In this document: positions 1-7,469 of the stretch, one piece after another
Layout: the number at the start of each line of letters is the position of its first letter
Numbering within the stretch: position 1 is the first letter of the stretch
Source of the DNA: Pseudomonadota bacterium
GTDB taxonomy: Bacteria; Pseudomonadota; Alphaproteobacteria; Rhizobiales; Xanthobacteraceae
Direction: 5' to 3'
Length of the DNA: 64,000 nucleotides
Assembly: GCA_023422775.1 (NCBI GenBank)
Contig: JAFAGM010000093.1
Coordinates: forward strand, 48,312-112,311
Position numbers and translations under genes: made by a program
The notes under the pieces: generated by a model
Seen by the model: the letters and a program-made list of their open reading frames with translations, nothing else
What the model was told of the DNA's origin: nothing
Database searches by the model: none

Positions 1-441
1 CTCCTGGAGCAGTCACCGTATGAGATCGCCACGCGGCTGCGCGGACTTCGAGCGAAGGTCCGGGCGGATATTGCGTTGGGCCGTCTCCGCAAGAAAGGCG
101 TGAAGCCAGAGCGCTTGCTCGCTGTCCACCTCGCCATCACCGTGCTCATCGAGGAAAGCCCCGGCTCACACCGCGTCAAGGAGTTTCGCCTTGTGCAGGT
201 CGCGAAGGCCTTGCACCGCCTCGCCTCGGGATACCACCGCACATGGCCTCATCAGGACAGGAACGGCCGCATGGTGCGCATCGAGCTGCACAAGTGTCCT
301 CGAAGCTCCGGGCGGGTGTTGCGCATCATGGGTCAGCGCGTGGAAGAACTCTGCGAATGGGCAACGGCGCAGCATGCGGAAGGTGTACTGGCCTTGAAGG
401 TTCGTAGATATGGCCGGCACCCTGCGCTACCTCCGGCGTAA
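1..441 (+). CDS. Unrecognised protein, 5' end cut by the window
   Basis: The reading frame is open from base 1 to a stop at 439-441, so the gene probably begins upstream; an ATG at 76 would be the first internal start. The visible ~146 residues are basic (RLRKKGVKPERLL, RRYGRHP), with no membrane segment or signal peptide. I do not recognise a family. It lies just upstream of the polymerase-like gene on the same strand, separated by about 100 bases, so they may be co-transcribed within the integrated element. Basic composition would fit a nucleic-acid-binding role, but that is a guess. Confidence 0.45.
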   Translation, partial: LLEQSPYEIATRLRGLRAKVRADIALGRLRKKGVKPERLLAVHLAITVLIEESPGSHRVKEFRLVQVAKALHRLASGYHRTWPHQDRNGRMVRIELHKCPRSSGRVLRIMGQRVEELCEWATAQHAEGVLALKVRRYGRHPALPPA

Positions 442-541
442 GGAACAATTCCTCCATGGCACGTGTGACCGACCTAGAGCCGCAGATGGCGTGCGTCAAA
501 GGTGGCCATCCAGGCCGATCACTTCGAGCCGAAAGGAAAGC

Positions 542-1870
542 ATGGCACCACCGCCACCACAAAAGCCCGTAGCGCTAGAGACCCGATGGAGAGCCGCAGC
601 GCCGGACCTCAAGTCATTCATCAGGCGGCTCACGGCATCGCTCGAAGCTGAGGAGGATGGTCAAGGGCTACGCCGGCGCAAGCGCAAGGCTGCGGACCAG
701 GAGAAGTTTGCACGCGCGGTGGAGGCCATATGCTGCAACCTCGCGGTGGTCGCATTGACATTCGGTGAAGAGGGCTGTGAGCGCGAGCTTGCCGTGTGGC
801 GTGGTAGCTACGCCTCCCAGATTTCTGCGGTCTATGGTGCACACTTCATCCGGGTGGCATTACTGATGGAGGGGCGCGGGCTTCTAACCCTCACGCGCGG
901 CTACAGCCACTCGAAGCGCCACCGTGCCGTCTCAACCATTCGTTCCACGGCGCTGTATTGGAAGGAGGCGCGGGCTGTGACATCTGACTGCTGGGATGCT
1001 CTGAGCCTCGAAGACCACCGCGAGATGATCGTTGTCGGCAACGGTGATGATGGAGAGCGCATACTTCCTCCGCAAGATTGGCTTAAGCAGGCAGACGGAG
1101 ACATGCAGCGCATCAATGAGTATCTGAAGTCCATTCCGCTCGCGGTAGCCGGACGCGAGGTGCTGCCACCGAGAGACATGCCGAACAAGCTGGCTATCAC
1201 CCTCACCACCCCGCATCACCGCACCGTGCGGCGCATCTTCAAGGGCAGTGTCAGTGCGGGTGGCAGGCTGTATGATGGTTTCTGGGAAACTATGCGCCGC
1301 GAGGATCGCTTTCCACTTCTCACCATTGACGGGGAGCGTGTGGTCACGGCGGACTATGGACAGCTCTTCCTCCGGCTGGCGTATGCCATTGATGGGAAGG
1401 TGCCGCCTCCGGGGGACCTCTATGACTTGACGGGCGTGGACCACGAGCGACCCGATTGGCCGGCGCTGCGGACGGGCCGAAAGAAGATACTCTCTGCCAT
1501 GCTCCTGATGAAGAGTTCGCTGAAGCAGTGGCCCGGCGGCTCGCCTGAAGAGCAAGCTGCGGTTCGCGGCTGCTTTCCGCCCGGCACAAAGCCCGCGCAT
1601 ATCGTCTCGGAGATCAAGGCAAGACACAGCGCTATCGCGGCCTCATGGTTTGAGAAGGGCCGGGGCTTGGAGCTTCACCGACTGGAGAGCGAAATCTTGA
1701 TTGCCGTGATGCTCAAGCTCATCGGCCTTGGGATACGGGGCGCGTTGCCCTTGCACGACTGTGTGATTGTTGCGCGGTCGGACGGTGAGGTTGCACGGGC
1801 TGTCATGCTTGAGGAGGCCTTGCGGCTCACGGGGGCCGATATTCCCGTGGAGATCAGCTCTGGGGATTAG
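542..1870 (+). CDS. Family-A DNA polymerase-like palm/fingers protein (442 aa), mobile-element type
   Basis: No catalytic name can be assigned with certainty, but the C-terminal half carries the order of motifs of family-A polymerases. Motif A-like TADYGQLFLRLAYAIDG has D271 (codon at 1352) followed by a DLYDLTG segment. Motif B-like RTGRKKILSA follows at about 310-319. Motif C-like ALPLHDCVIVA has H405-D406 (codon 405 at 1754). Known PolA proteins use DYSQIELR, RRxAKxxNFGxxYG and VHDE at these points, so the two catalytic Asp positions are kept while the O-helix is degenerate. There is no visible 3'-5' or 5'-3' exonuclease domain; PolA is usually about 900 aa. Start 542 (MAPPPPQ) has AAAGGA just upstream; an ATG at 410 in frame would add 44 poorly coding-like residues. 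It may be a lesion or element-replication polymerase, or an inactive relative. Confidence 0.55.
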   Translation: MAPPPPQKPVALETRWRAAAPDLKSFIRRLTASLEAEEDGQGLRRRKRKAADQEKFARAVEAICCNLAVVALTFGEEGCERELAVWRGSYASQISAVYGAHFIRVALLMEGRGLLTLTRGYSHSKRHRAVSTIRSTALYWKEARAVTSDCWDALSLEDHREMIVVGNGDDGERILPPQDWLKQADGDMQRINEYLKSIPLAVAGREVLPPRDMPNKLAITLTTPHHRTVRRIFKGSVSAGGRLYDGFWETMRREDRFPLLTIDGERVVTADYGQLFLRLAYAIDGKVPPPGDLYDLTGVDHERPDWPALRTGRKKILSAMLLMKSSLKQWPGGSPEEQAAVRGCFPPGTKPAHIVSEIKARHSAIAASWFEKGRGLELHRLESEILIAVMLKLIGLGIRGALPLHDCVIVARSDGEVARAVMLEEALRLTGADIPVEISSGD

Positions 1871-2449
1871 CCGGTCACTTTCCGCGCACCTAGCCCGCAG
1901 CGCCGCTAAAGGGCCCGCAGGATTCGCAGCCGAGTCCGTCCATGCGATTGCGGGCGTTCGCGGTAGTTAGGCCGGCTAGGAGTTAGGGCTGCTGGCGAGT
2001 CCCGCTGAGCGTTCTAGAGTCGTGCGACAAATTGACTCGGATCGTTACGCTTTCTCTATGTCCTCTCCTTTAAGCCCTTTAAGCCTGATCCCTCGCAGTC
2101 GATTGCTCATCGACCACCATCATCGTCACGAGGGCAATGAGGGAGAGCTCATGATGTCACTGCTTATAGTCCTCAAAGTGACCTAGAAGCCCTATACCTC
2201 ACGGCTACCGGACCATATTCAAGGGTCACGCATGCAAGAGCCCGTTGCCACAGAGCCCGATGCCGTGGACCTAATGCCCTCATCTCAATGCCCGGCTCCA
2301 GGCGAGGAGGGAGGAGGGAGAGGACCATCATCACCATCTTCCTCATCACGCAGGGCCTCAGGGTGGTTACCTCAAGGCTAGGGGCAAAGTGTGTCCGGCT
2401 CAATGCCTGCCATCAAGCCAATGATGATGGTGGTCGATGTCCCCCCGCA
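1871..2449. other. Gene-free stretch with a 17-bp inverted repeat
   Basis: I see no convincing gene in these ~580 bases. They lie between the stop of the polymerase-like gene and the stop of the convergent DUF4145 gene. The stretch holds a tandem CTTTAAGCC motif near 2070-2085, a purine-rich tract at 2300-2325, and two perfect copies of a 17-mer in inverted orientation (2108-2124 and 2423-2439). Short reading frames on both strands lack ribosome-binding sites and any family resemblance. Confidence 0.5.
2108..2439. repeat. 17-bp perfect inverted repeat pair, 298 bp apart
   Basis: CATCGACCACCATCATC at 2108-2124 is the exact reverse complement of GATGATGGTGGTCGATG at 2423-2439. Identity stops at the ends of the 17-mers. 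No transposase or terminal-repeat context is visible inside. They could be regulator or recombinase sites, or remnants of a small non-autonomous element. Confidence 0.6.
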
Positions 2450-3088
2450 CTAGGGTGGAGCAGAAGCCTTCATGGCGGCCTCTTTGCCTCGCTCGATGCG
2501 CTTCGTAAGCACAAACAAGAAGTATCCGAGCGCTTCTGCAAACTCGACGGATTGCTTTGCTTCGTCCTGCGACACATGCGGCTTGTCTTGGTCTGCGTGG
2601 CGCGGCCGATTTGACCCAAGACGGACCTCGTGTGCCCATTCGCCCATCTCGCTGGTGAGGAGGTGCTGTTCAACGGCTTTGTCGATGCGGCTGTAGAGAC
2701 TTCCGTCCTTGAGGTTGAGGGCCTTTAACATCGAGTCCACCGCGCTACCGGCCATGACGGCTGCGGCATCGGGCGCATGCAACGTATCGAAAGCTTGCTG
2801 CAGGAATCTCCTCGCCGGCTCGGGAATATCTTCATGAGCTGCCTTAGGAGCTGGAATCACCTCGACGATCAGGGGATTCGATACACTGTCGCCCTCCGTG
2901 CCTCGTGCAAGCACGCAGCAACCGCATGTCTCGCAAGCATAGACGCCCCATTTCGATGTTTCCCCAGGTGTTGCCCTCGGCATCGGATTCGCGCTCACCC
3001 AATGCAGCCCCAGAACAGGGTTAGCAACCGAGCAGTACGGGCAGCGGCTGACGCCGGACAAATGTCCACCAAAGCGGGAGTAAGCCAT
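2450..3088 (-). CDS. DUF4145 domain protein with N-terminal zinc ribbon
   Basis: This 212-aa soluble protein has CPYC near residue 17 and CETCGCC near 53, which together could form a zinc ribbon. A helical segment follows (EDIPEPARRFLQQAFDTL, then AAVMAGSAVDSMLKALNL, then RLGSNRPRHAD), matching the layout of DUF4145 proteins, in which the last part is usually LRxxGNxxAH. Members are common on mobile elements and near defence or restriction genes; the biochemical function is unknown. The gene is read toward the polymerase-like gene and away from the tRNA, 183 bp from the tRNA 3' end. Start MAYSRFGG is at 3088; no strong ribosome site is visible. Confidence 0.65.
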   Translation of the reverse strand: MAYSRFGGHLSGVSRCPYCSVANPVLGLHWVSANPMPRATPGETSKWGVYACETCGCCVLARGTEGDSVSNPLIVEVIPAPKAAHEDIPEPARRFLQQAFDTLHAPDAAAVMAGSAVDSMLKALNLKDGSLYSRIDKAVEQHLLTSEMGEWAHEVRLGSNRPRHADQDKPHVSQDEAKQSVEFAEALGYFLFVLTKRIERGKEAAMKASAPP

Positions 3089-3178
3089 TCGAATCTCTCT
3101 TTCGAGGGAATCAGATCAGTCTTTCAGCCAATAGCTGTCGAATGCGAGCGGGTACAGCGCCTGCGAGTATCAACTGCG

Positions 3179-3210
3179 TGGTCAGAACTTTGGTCAGAAA
3201 CTGGTCAGAC
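3179..3210. repeat. Three phased TGGTCAGA direct repeats next to the tRNA att region
   Basis: TGGTCAGAA occurs at 3179-3187 and 3191-3199, and TGGTCAGAC at 3202-3210, giving centre spacings of 12 and 11 bp, about one helical turn. They lie about 60-90 bp from the 3' end of the tRNA gene. Phased repeats like this are typical of integrase arm-type or excisionase sites beside an attachment core, but no such protein is encoded in the window, so the role is inferred. Confidence 0.45.
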
Positions 3211-3254
3211 GGCTTTCAGGACGATTGACGAACGTATTGAAATCAGCTGTAAAA

Positions 3255-3300
3255 TCACATCTTCCAAAAATTGGCGGAAGGGGTGGGATTCGAACCCACG
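3255..3300. other. Probable attachment-site boundary at the tRNA-Ser 3' end
   Basis: Inferred only. The sequence to the left of the tRNA 3' end encodes mobile-element-type proteins, while everything to the right is a coherent chromosomal denitrification/fix region. The tRNA gene is complete, as expected when the element carries an identical copy of the 3' segment. The second copy and the integrase would lie left of the window. Confidence 0.4.
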
Positions 3301-3361
3301 GTACCCTTGCAGGCACGCCGGTTTTCAAGACCGGTGCCTTAAACCACTCGGCCACCCTTCC
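3272..3361 (-). tRNA. tRNA-Ser (TGA)
   Basis: Read on the minus strand the gene starts GGAAGGGTGGCCGAGTGG and ends GGTTCGAATCCCACC followed by the acceptor strand and an encoded CCA (90 nt). The anticodon loop CTTGAAA sits between CCGGT and ACCGG and gives anticodon TGA (UCN serine codons). The variable arm is long, as for class II tRNAs. The 3' end faces the 1-3.2 kb element, the arrangement expected when a tyrosine-recombinase element integrates into a tRNA 3' end. Confidence 0.97.
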
Positions 3362-3508
3362 GATGCAGCGACATCAAGCATCTGGTGCCCGGAAGATCAA
3401 GAATGGTCTGTGAACAGATATTTCTGTTTCGAGGTTTGGCCTGATCGATCGCGGGGCCGGCTGCGGTCGCGGGCAAGCCGCTCGGCCGGATGTCCGCCGG
3501 AGCAGATT

Positions 3509-4369
3509 TCAGTTCGACCTGAGGGTTGCCACCATCATTCTGCGAAGCCGTGGCCAATTCCGATCCTCGACCACCAGCCGGAATCCGAGATTGGCAGGCG
3601 GCACGCCGGCGGCGCAGCCGCCCGTGCGGGGGTCCCGGATGAAGTCGGTCATATAGGTCCGGTGGGCGCCTTGTACGACGCGGACGCCGCAGTTGCTATT
3701 TGTAACCCGCGCCGCTCCCGTCGGCTCGATCGTGATCCGCAGGAAGCAGGTGTTGGTCCATTCCCAGACATTGCCGCCGATGTCGTTGAGGCCGTTCTCG
3801 TTGCGCCCGAACGCGCCGATCGGCTGCGGCTCGAGTGCAAGGGGCCGCGTCCGGCTGGCTTCGGCTTCATAGCGCGCGATCCAGGCCTGCGCCGGATCGA
3901 CCGGATCGGCCAGTGGAAGCGCTTCGTCGCGGGCTTTCTCGCCGGCGGCAAACACCCATTCCTCATCGGTCGGAAGACGATGCAGGACGCCCGTCTTGTT
4001 CGTGACCCATTCGGCGTAGGCCGTTGCATCGCGCCAACTCACGCCAACCACCGGACGATCCGCCGCTTCCGGTGCATGGGGGACGCGAGGGCACGCGCCG
4101 TCATCGACGCAACGTGCATATTCGCCCGATGTGACCTGGCTCGTCATGATCCTGACGCCGCCTGATATCTGCACTTCCCGCAGCGGAGCTTCAGCCGGCC
4201 TGCCGTCGCGTGAAAAATCGCCGGCTGGCCGATACTGAAACGGCCTGGCTGCGATCGCGGCAAAACCGGCGTCGACAGTGCCATGGTCGACGGGGACCAC
4301 CGTGAATGCGACCGGGCTCGCCAGGGCGGCGAGGGTGATCGCGATCTTGATTTTCATGGCGAGCAGCAT
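3509..4369 (-). CDS. nirV: NirV, SUMF1/FGE-fold protein of the nitrite reductase operon
   Basis: This 286-aa secreted protein has a signal peptide (MLLAMKIKIAITLAALASPVA) and a formylglycine-generating-enzyme-type (SUMF1) fold. Visible family motifs are VVGVSWRDATAYAEW, LPTDEEWVFAA, GLNDIGGNVWEWT and NLGFRLV. NirV is the companion of NirK in many denitrifiers; its exact role is unsettled and it is not needed as a sulfatase activator. It lies 57 bases downstream of nirK on the same strand and surely shares its transcript. Start 4369 is chosen because AAGGAA precedes it by about 8 bases and it begins the signal peptide; an in-frame extension to 4519 runs into nirK and looks non-coding. Confidence 0.88.
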   Translation of the reverse strand: MLLAMKIKIAITLAALASPVAFTVVPVDHGTVDAGFAAIAARPFQYRPAGDFSRDGRPAEAPLREVQISGGVRIMTSQVTSGEYARCVDDGACPRVPHAPEAADRPVVGVSWRDATAYAEWVTNKTGVLHRLPTDEEWVFAAGEKARDEALPLADPVDPAQAWIARYEAEASRTRPLALEPQPIGAFGRNENGLNDIGGNVWEWTNTCFLRITIEPTGAARVTNSNCGVRVVQGAHRTYMTDFIRDPRTGGCAAGVPPANLGFRLVVEDRNWPRLRRMMVATLRSN

Positions 4370-4425
4370 CGCCGGGTTCCTTTGCAGTTGCGGCCTGCAG
4401 ATCAATCTGCAGGCCGCAAGGGGAG

Positions 4426-5547
4426 TTACCTCGTCAGCACCACCGCGTCCGCCGCGCTGGACCTGGCAGGCGGGATCGGTCCGGGAGGCTTGACCTGTTT
4501 CATCAGATCGTTGCTCCATTCGCCTTCGACCTTGAAGTGCGCGCTGGCGCCAAGCTCGACGGCCTCGATCAGGTTATGATTGACGTAGGCGTAGATGCCG
4601 GGCTGCCTGAATGTGTAGAGCGCAGCACCCGCCGAACCGCCGCGGATGAACCAGGTCTCGAGATCCTTCTCCGGCGGGTTGACGAACTTGCCGGTTTCCC
4701 AGACGTAATCGCCGTGACCGCCGATGAGATGCGGACGCGTGTCGCGATTGGCCTGCGAATGCACGATCATGACGGTCTCGCCGACCTTGGCCGTCATCGC
4801 GTTCTTGCCCGTCAACGCGCCGACGCTGCCGTTGAACACGACATGGGTGGGGATCAGCTTGCGCATCACCTCCGTGGTGTCGGCGAAAGCTTCGCCGGGA
4901 GTGTCGTAGCTCTTGTATTTTCCGTTCTCGTCTTTCGGCACGTAGAGGTCGTTCTCGCCGATGTAGTAGACGCGGTCGTAACGCAGCGGCTTGCCCTCGC
5001 GATCCTTCAACCCGTCACGCGGCAGCACCATGACCGTGCCGTGCATGCCGGACACGACGTGCCAGGGGATCATGCCCTCCGGCGCGCAGTGATAGACGAA
5101 CGTGCCGGTGCGCGTTGCCTTCCAGCGCAGCACCACCTGCTCGCCGGGATTGACGTGGGTCAGCGCACCGCCACCCAGTCCGCCGGTCGCGGAATGGAAG
5201 TCGACATTGTGCGGCATCGTGTTCGTGGCAGGGTTGACCAGTGTCACCTCGACGTAGTCACCTTCATGGACCACCATCATCGGCGCCGGCATCGATCCGT
5301 TGAACGTCATGGCCTGGAATTTGGTGCCGGCATCGTCGATGACGACTTCCTTTTCCCTGACCGTCAGCTTGAACTCGATGATCTTGGGGCCTTCCCTGGT
5401 GGCCTGTTCATGCGGGTGCACAAAGGGCGGGGCGACGAGCTCGACCGCCTGCCGCGGCAGCCTGAGATCGTCGGCAGCCAGCGCGGGGGCGGTCGCGACA
5501 AGGGCGGCGACGGCAGCGCCCAGCAATGCGGTACGGCGGGTAATCAT
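4426..5547 (-). CDS. nirK: Copper-containing nitrite reductase NirK
   Basis: Periplasmic reduction of nitrite to NO, the defining step of denitrification. The 373-aa precursor has a twin-arginine signal (MITRRTALLG...ALA) and two cupredoxin domains. All copper ligands are present: type 1 H113, C154, H163, M168 (in HCAPEGMIPWHVVSGMHG); type 2 H118 and H153 with a third His in the VNHNLIEA segment; and the catalytic Asp D116 and distal His in IPTHVVFNGS. Numbering is +18 relative to the Alcaligenes enzyme. GAAAGGAA precedes ATG 5547. It is followed by nirV. A TTG-N8-CAA site lies 70-84 bp upstream and nnrR is the next gene upstream, so NO-dependent activation by NnrR is likely. Its electron donor, pseudoazurin, is encoded at 6708. 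Confidence 0.97.
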   Translation of the reverse strand: MITRRTALLGAAVAALVATAPALAADDLRLPRQAVELVAPPFVHPHEQATREGPKIIEFKLTVREKEVVIDDAGTKFQAMTFNGSMPAPMMVVHEGDYVEVTLVNPATNTMPHNVDFHSATGGLGGGALTHVNPGEQVVLRWKATRTGTFVYHCAPEGMIPWHVVSGMHGTVMVLPRDGLKDREGKPLRYDRVYYIGENDLYVPKDENGKYKSYDTPGEAFADTTEVMRKLIPTHVVFNGSVGALTGKNAMTAKVGETVMIVHSQANRDTRPHLIGGHGDYVWETGKFVNPPEKDLETWFIRGGSAGAALYTFRQPGIYAYVNHNLIEAVELGASAHFKVEGEWSNDLMKQVKPPGPIPPARSSAADAVVLTR

Positions 5548-5617
5548 GACACGTTCCTTTCGGTGTCTGCTTCTGAAATCCGTGCTGCCCTTATGCGCCG
5601 GCCGCAGCAAGCGCTCC

Positions 5618-5631
5618 TTGTTCCAAAGCAA
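5618..5631. promoter_or_regulatory. NnrR/FNR-type box of nirK (TTGTTCCAAAGCAA)
   Basis: TTG-N8-CAA in the nirK leader, centre about 77 bp upstream of the ATG. On the minus strand CATAAG at about 5595-5590 is spaced as a -10 element if the box is near -40. The T at position 4 fits NnrR-type sites better than FixK2 (A or C). Confidence 0.6.
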
Positions 5632-5826
5632 CCTTCTTTCGGAATGCCGAATTGCCTTGCTGATTGCTGCGGCACGACGATGCGCGCACCGATGCACCCG
5701 GAGCAGCGGTGCATCTGGATCTGGCGTAATGAGGAAGAACGCGAAGCGAGCCGCGAACACGGGATCGACGAGCGCGCCTTTCCGGCGAAGCTGCGATCGA
5801 CGGCCGGGTGCGCCGGCGTCGAGCCG

Positions 5827-6528
5827 TCACTCCTTGCTGCGGTCTTCCGCCAGGCCAAGCAGCTTGTGCGGTTCGCGCAGGACGATGCGCTGACGTCCGC
5901 CTTCGACCAGGCCCTGCTGCTCCCATGCGCTGAGAATTCGGCTCACCGTGTGCAAGGTGGTGCCGGTCATTTCGGCGACATCCTGGCGGCTGATCGGGAA
6001 GTCGATCTCGACGCCCCGTTCGACCTTGCGGCCGGCCTGTTTGGCCAGGCGCAGGAGCGCGTGCGCGACGCGCTGCTCGACCTGCTCGCTGGACATTTCG
6101 AGGACGCGGGCATGGGTGTCCTGCAATCGGCTGCCGACCGTCTGCAGGGCACCGGCGGCCAGCGCGGGAAACTGCGCGATGAGCTGCGGCCACGCCTTCG
6201 AAGGCCAACACAGCGCGACACTGTCGACGACCGCAATGGCGGTCGCCGGATATTCCTTCAATCCCATTGCCTGCGCCACGCCGAACAGTTCGCCCGCCGA
6301 CACGTAGCGCACCACGATCTGCTGTCCCTGCGGCGTCATCTTCTCGACCCTCAGATGTCCATGCAGCAGCACGAAGAAAGAATGCGCCTGCGTGCCCTGA
6401 TCGAACACGCTGCTGTCCTTCGGATATCGGACCGATCGCGCTTCGGCGAGGATGATGTCGAGATCGCCGGGGCTCAGTCCGGCGAAGACGGGAACGTTGG
6501 CGACAAGGGAGCGGTCGAGGGAAGCCAT
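5827..6528 (-). CDS. nnrR: NnrR, Crp/Fnr-family nitric-oxide-responsive regulator
   Basis: 233 aa: N-terminal cyclic-nucleotide-binding-type beta-roll (FDQGTQAHSFFVLLHGHLRVEKMTPQG) and C-terminal winged helix (ISRQDVAEMTGTTLHTVSRILSAWEQQGLV). It lacks the N-terminal Cys cluster of FNR. The sequence agrees with what I recall of Bradyrhizobium NnrR, notably the EMSSEQVEQRVAHALLRL linker and TGTTLHTVSRIL recognition helix. The family senses NO and activates nir, nor and nnrS. It lies between nirK (same strand, downstream) and pseudoazurin (divergent). Three TTG-N8-CAA sites with position 4 = T in this 2-kb block are its likely targets. Confidence 0.88.
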   Translation of the reverse strand: MASLDRSLVANVPVFAGLSPGDLDIILAEARSVRYPKDSSVFDQGTQAHSFFVLLHGHLRVEKMTPQGQQIVVRYVSAGELFGVAQAMGLKEYPATAIAVVDSVALCWPSKAWPQLIAQFPALAAGALQTVGSRLQDTHARVLEMSSEQVEQRVAHALLRLAKQAGRKVERGVEIDFPISRQDVAEMTGTTLHTVSRILSAWEQQGLVEGGRQRIVLREPHKLLGLAEDRSKE

Positions 6529-6583
6529 TGAGCATTTTCCGGGTGCCGCCCGCGAAATGGCGGGACGAGGTAATGGCAGTCAT

Positions 6584-6596
6584 GACATCAAATGTC
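6584..6596. promoter_or_regulatory. Short inverted repeat GACAT-CAA-ATGTC in the nnrR promoter
   Basis: Five-bp arms around a 3-bp spacer, 56-68 bp upstream of the nnrR ATG and about 20 bp from the TTG-N8-CAA site. Could be an operator for a second regulator; low weight because the arms are short. Confidence 0.25.
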
Positions 6597-6615
6597 GCAA
6601 AAATCGACTGTGGGC

Positions 6616-6629
6616 TTGTGCCGGAACAA
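6616..6629. promoter_or_regulatory. NnrR/FNR-type box (TTGTGCCGGAACAA) between nnrR and pseudoazurin
   Basis: For the plus-strand pseudoazurin gene the centre (6622.5) is about 40 bp before the predicted start of transcription near 6663, with TTAGAT at 6651-6656 as a good -10. This leaves a ~45-nt leader to ATG 6708. Its half sites match the box at 7470 (TTGTGCC...ACAA). Confidence 0.68.
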
Positions 6630-6707
6630 ACTCGGTCCGGCGGTCGGGCATTAGATCTCCGCGCATGGGGTCCGCCTGGCGACCCAACAGATCAACGGGA
6701 GACGGAA

Positions 6708-7163
6708 ATGCGCGGATATTTGGTGGCGGCAGCGGTTGGCCTGGCCGTGGCTATGGCCGGTGGCGCGACGGCGGCCGAAGTCGAGGTCAAAATGCTCAAC
6801 AGGGGGGCCGAGGGCCCGATGGTGTTCGAGCCGGCCCTGATCAAGGTCGCGCCGGGCGATACCGTCAAGTTCGTGTCGACCGACAAGGGCCATAATGCCG
6901 AGACCATCAAGGGTATGGTCCCGGACGGAGGAACGACCTTCGTCGGCAAGATGGGCGAGAATGTCGCCGCGAAGTTCGACCAGGCCGGAATCTATGGCAT
7001 CAAATGCGCGCCGCACTACGGCATGGGCATGGTGGCGATGGTCGTGGTGGGGGCTCCCGCCAACGAGGAGCAGGCGAGGGCGATACCCCAGGTCGGCAAG
7101 GCCAAGCAGGTCTTCGCTACCTTGTTCGAAAGGCTTGCCGCGAACAAGACGGCTGCAAAGTAG
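6708..7163 (+). CDS. Pseudoazurin, type 1 copper electron donor to NirK
   Basis: This 151-aa precursor has a Sec signal peptide (MRGYLVAAAVGLAVAMAGGATA) and a single cupredoxin domain. The copper ligands are H62, C100, H103 and M108 (KGHNAETIKG and YGIKCAPHYGMGM), with spacing 38-3-5 exactly as in characterised pseudoazurins. It is a periplasmic carrier between the cytochrome bc1 complex and NirK. The tail after residue ~115 has the usual pseudoazurin helices. Start 6708 is preceded by GGGAGACGG; a longer frame to 6528 covers the promoter and is rejected. It is single-gene, closed by a strong terminator at 7185, and controlled from the box at 6616. Confidence 0.94.
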   Translation: MRGYLVAAAVGLAVAMAGGATAAEVEVKMLNRGAEGPMVFEPALIKVAPGDTVKFVSTDKGHNAETIKGMVPDGGTTFVGKMGENVAAKFDQAGIYGIKCAPHYGMGMVAMVVVGAPANEEQARAIPQVGKAKQVFATLFERLAANKTAAK

Positions 7164-7184
7164 ATCGTCTGACCAAGGAAGAGA

Positions 7185-7217
7185 GAGAGCGGCCCGCCGG
7201 GCCGCTCTCCCTGTTTT
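7185..7217 (+). terminator. Rho-independent terminator of pseudoazurin
   Basis: An 11-bp perfect stem, GAGAGCGGCCC (7185-7195) with GGGCCGCTCTC (7199-7209), has a 3-nt loop and is followed by CCTGTTTT. It sits between convergent genes and may stop both. Confidence 0.85.
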
Positions 7218-7414
7218 CAGTGTGCGGTGGGCAATTCTGCAATGTGCTCTTCCGCCTTGCCCGAGCAATGCCCGCAACACATCCCGTCGGCAGCGGCGGG
7301 CGCATAGGCCGTTGCGGCGGCCACATCGGCCTGTTCGCGCGCTCTCCTGGCCTCCTTCTGAAGTTCGGCTGGCAGGAACCCGAGGTTTTGCCGTATCCGT
7401 TCAAATATCCGCAT
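7217..7414 (-). CDS. 65-aa Cys-rich small protein divergent from nnrS
   Basis: Sequence begins MRIFERIRQNLGFLPAELQK, continues with a charged helix (EARRAREQADVAA) and ends with a Cys/His cluster MCCGHCSGKAEEHIAELP. Three Cys and the nearby His could bind a metal or a NO-reactive cofactor. AAGGAG lies 6 bases before ATG 7414, which favours it over ATG 7420. A TTG-N8-CAA box at 7470 with TATGCA (7447-7442) as a -10 lies directly upstream, shared with nnrS, so expression with the NO-response genes is likely. I do not recognise a characterised family. Confidence 0.7.
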   Translation of the reverse strand: MRIFERIRQNLGFLPAELQKEARRAREQADVAAATAYAPAAADGMCCGHCSGKAEEHIAELPTAH

Positions 7415-7469
7415 CGCCATCTCCTTTTGCTGGATTTTTCCTGCATACAGTCCGCGATGGCGACGGTCT

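Noticed and set aside
2777..4165. 462-codon plus-strand frame running through the tRNA and nirV
   Set aside because: It crosses a tRNA gene and is antisense to nirV and DUF4145, so it cannot be a real gene.
4537..6531. 664-codon open frame on the plus strand opposite nirK and nnrR
   Set aside because: It is the antisense of two well-supported genes, has no start signal, and its translation shows only His/Arg/Asp-rich antisense composition typical of high-GC DNA.
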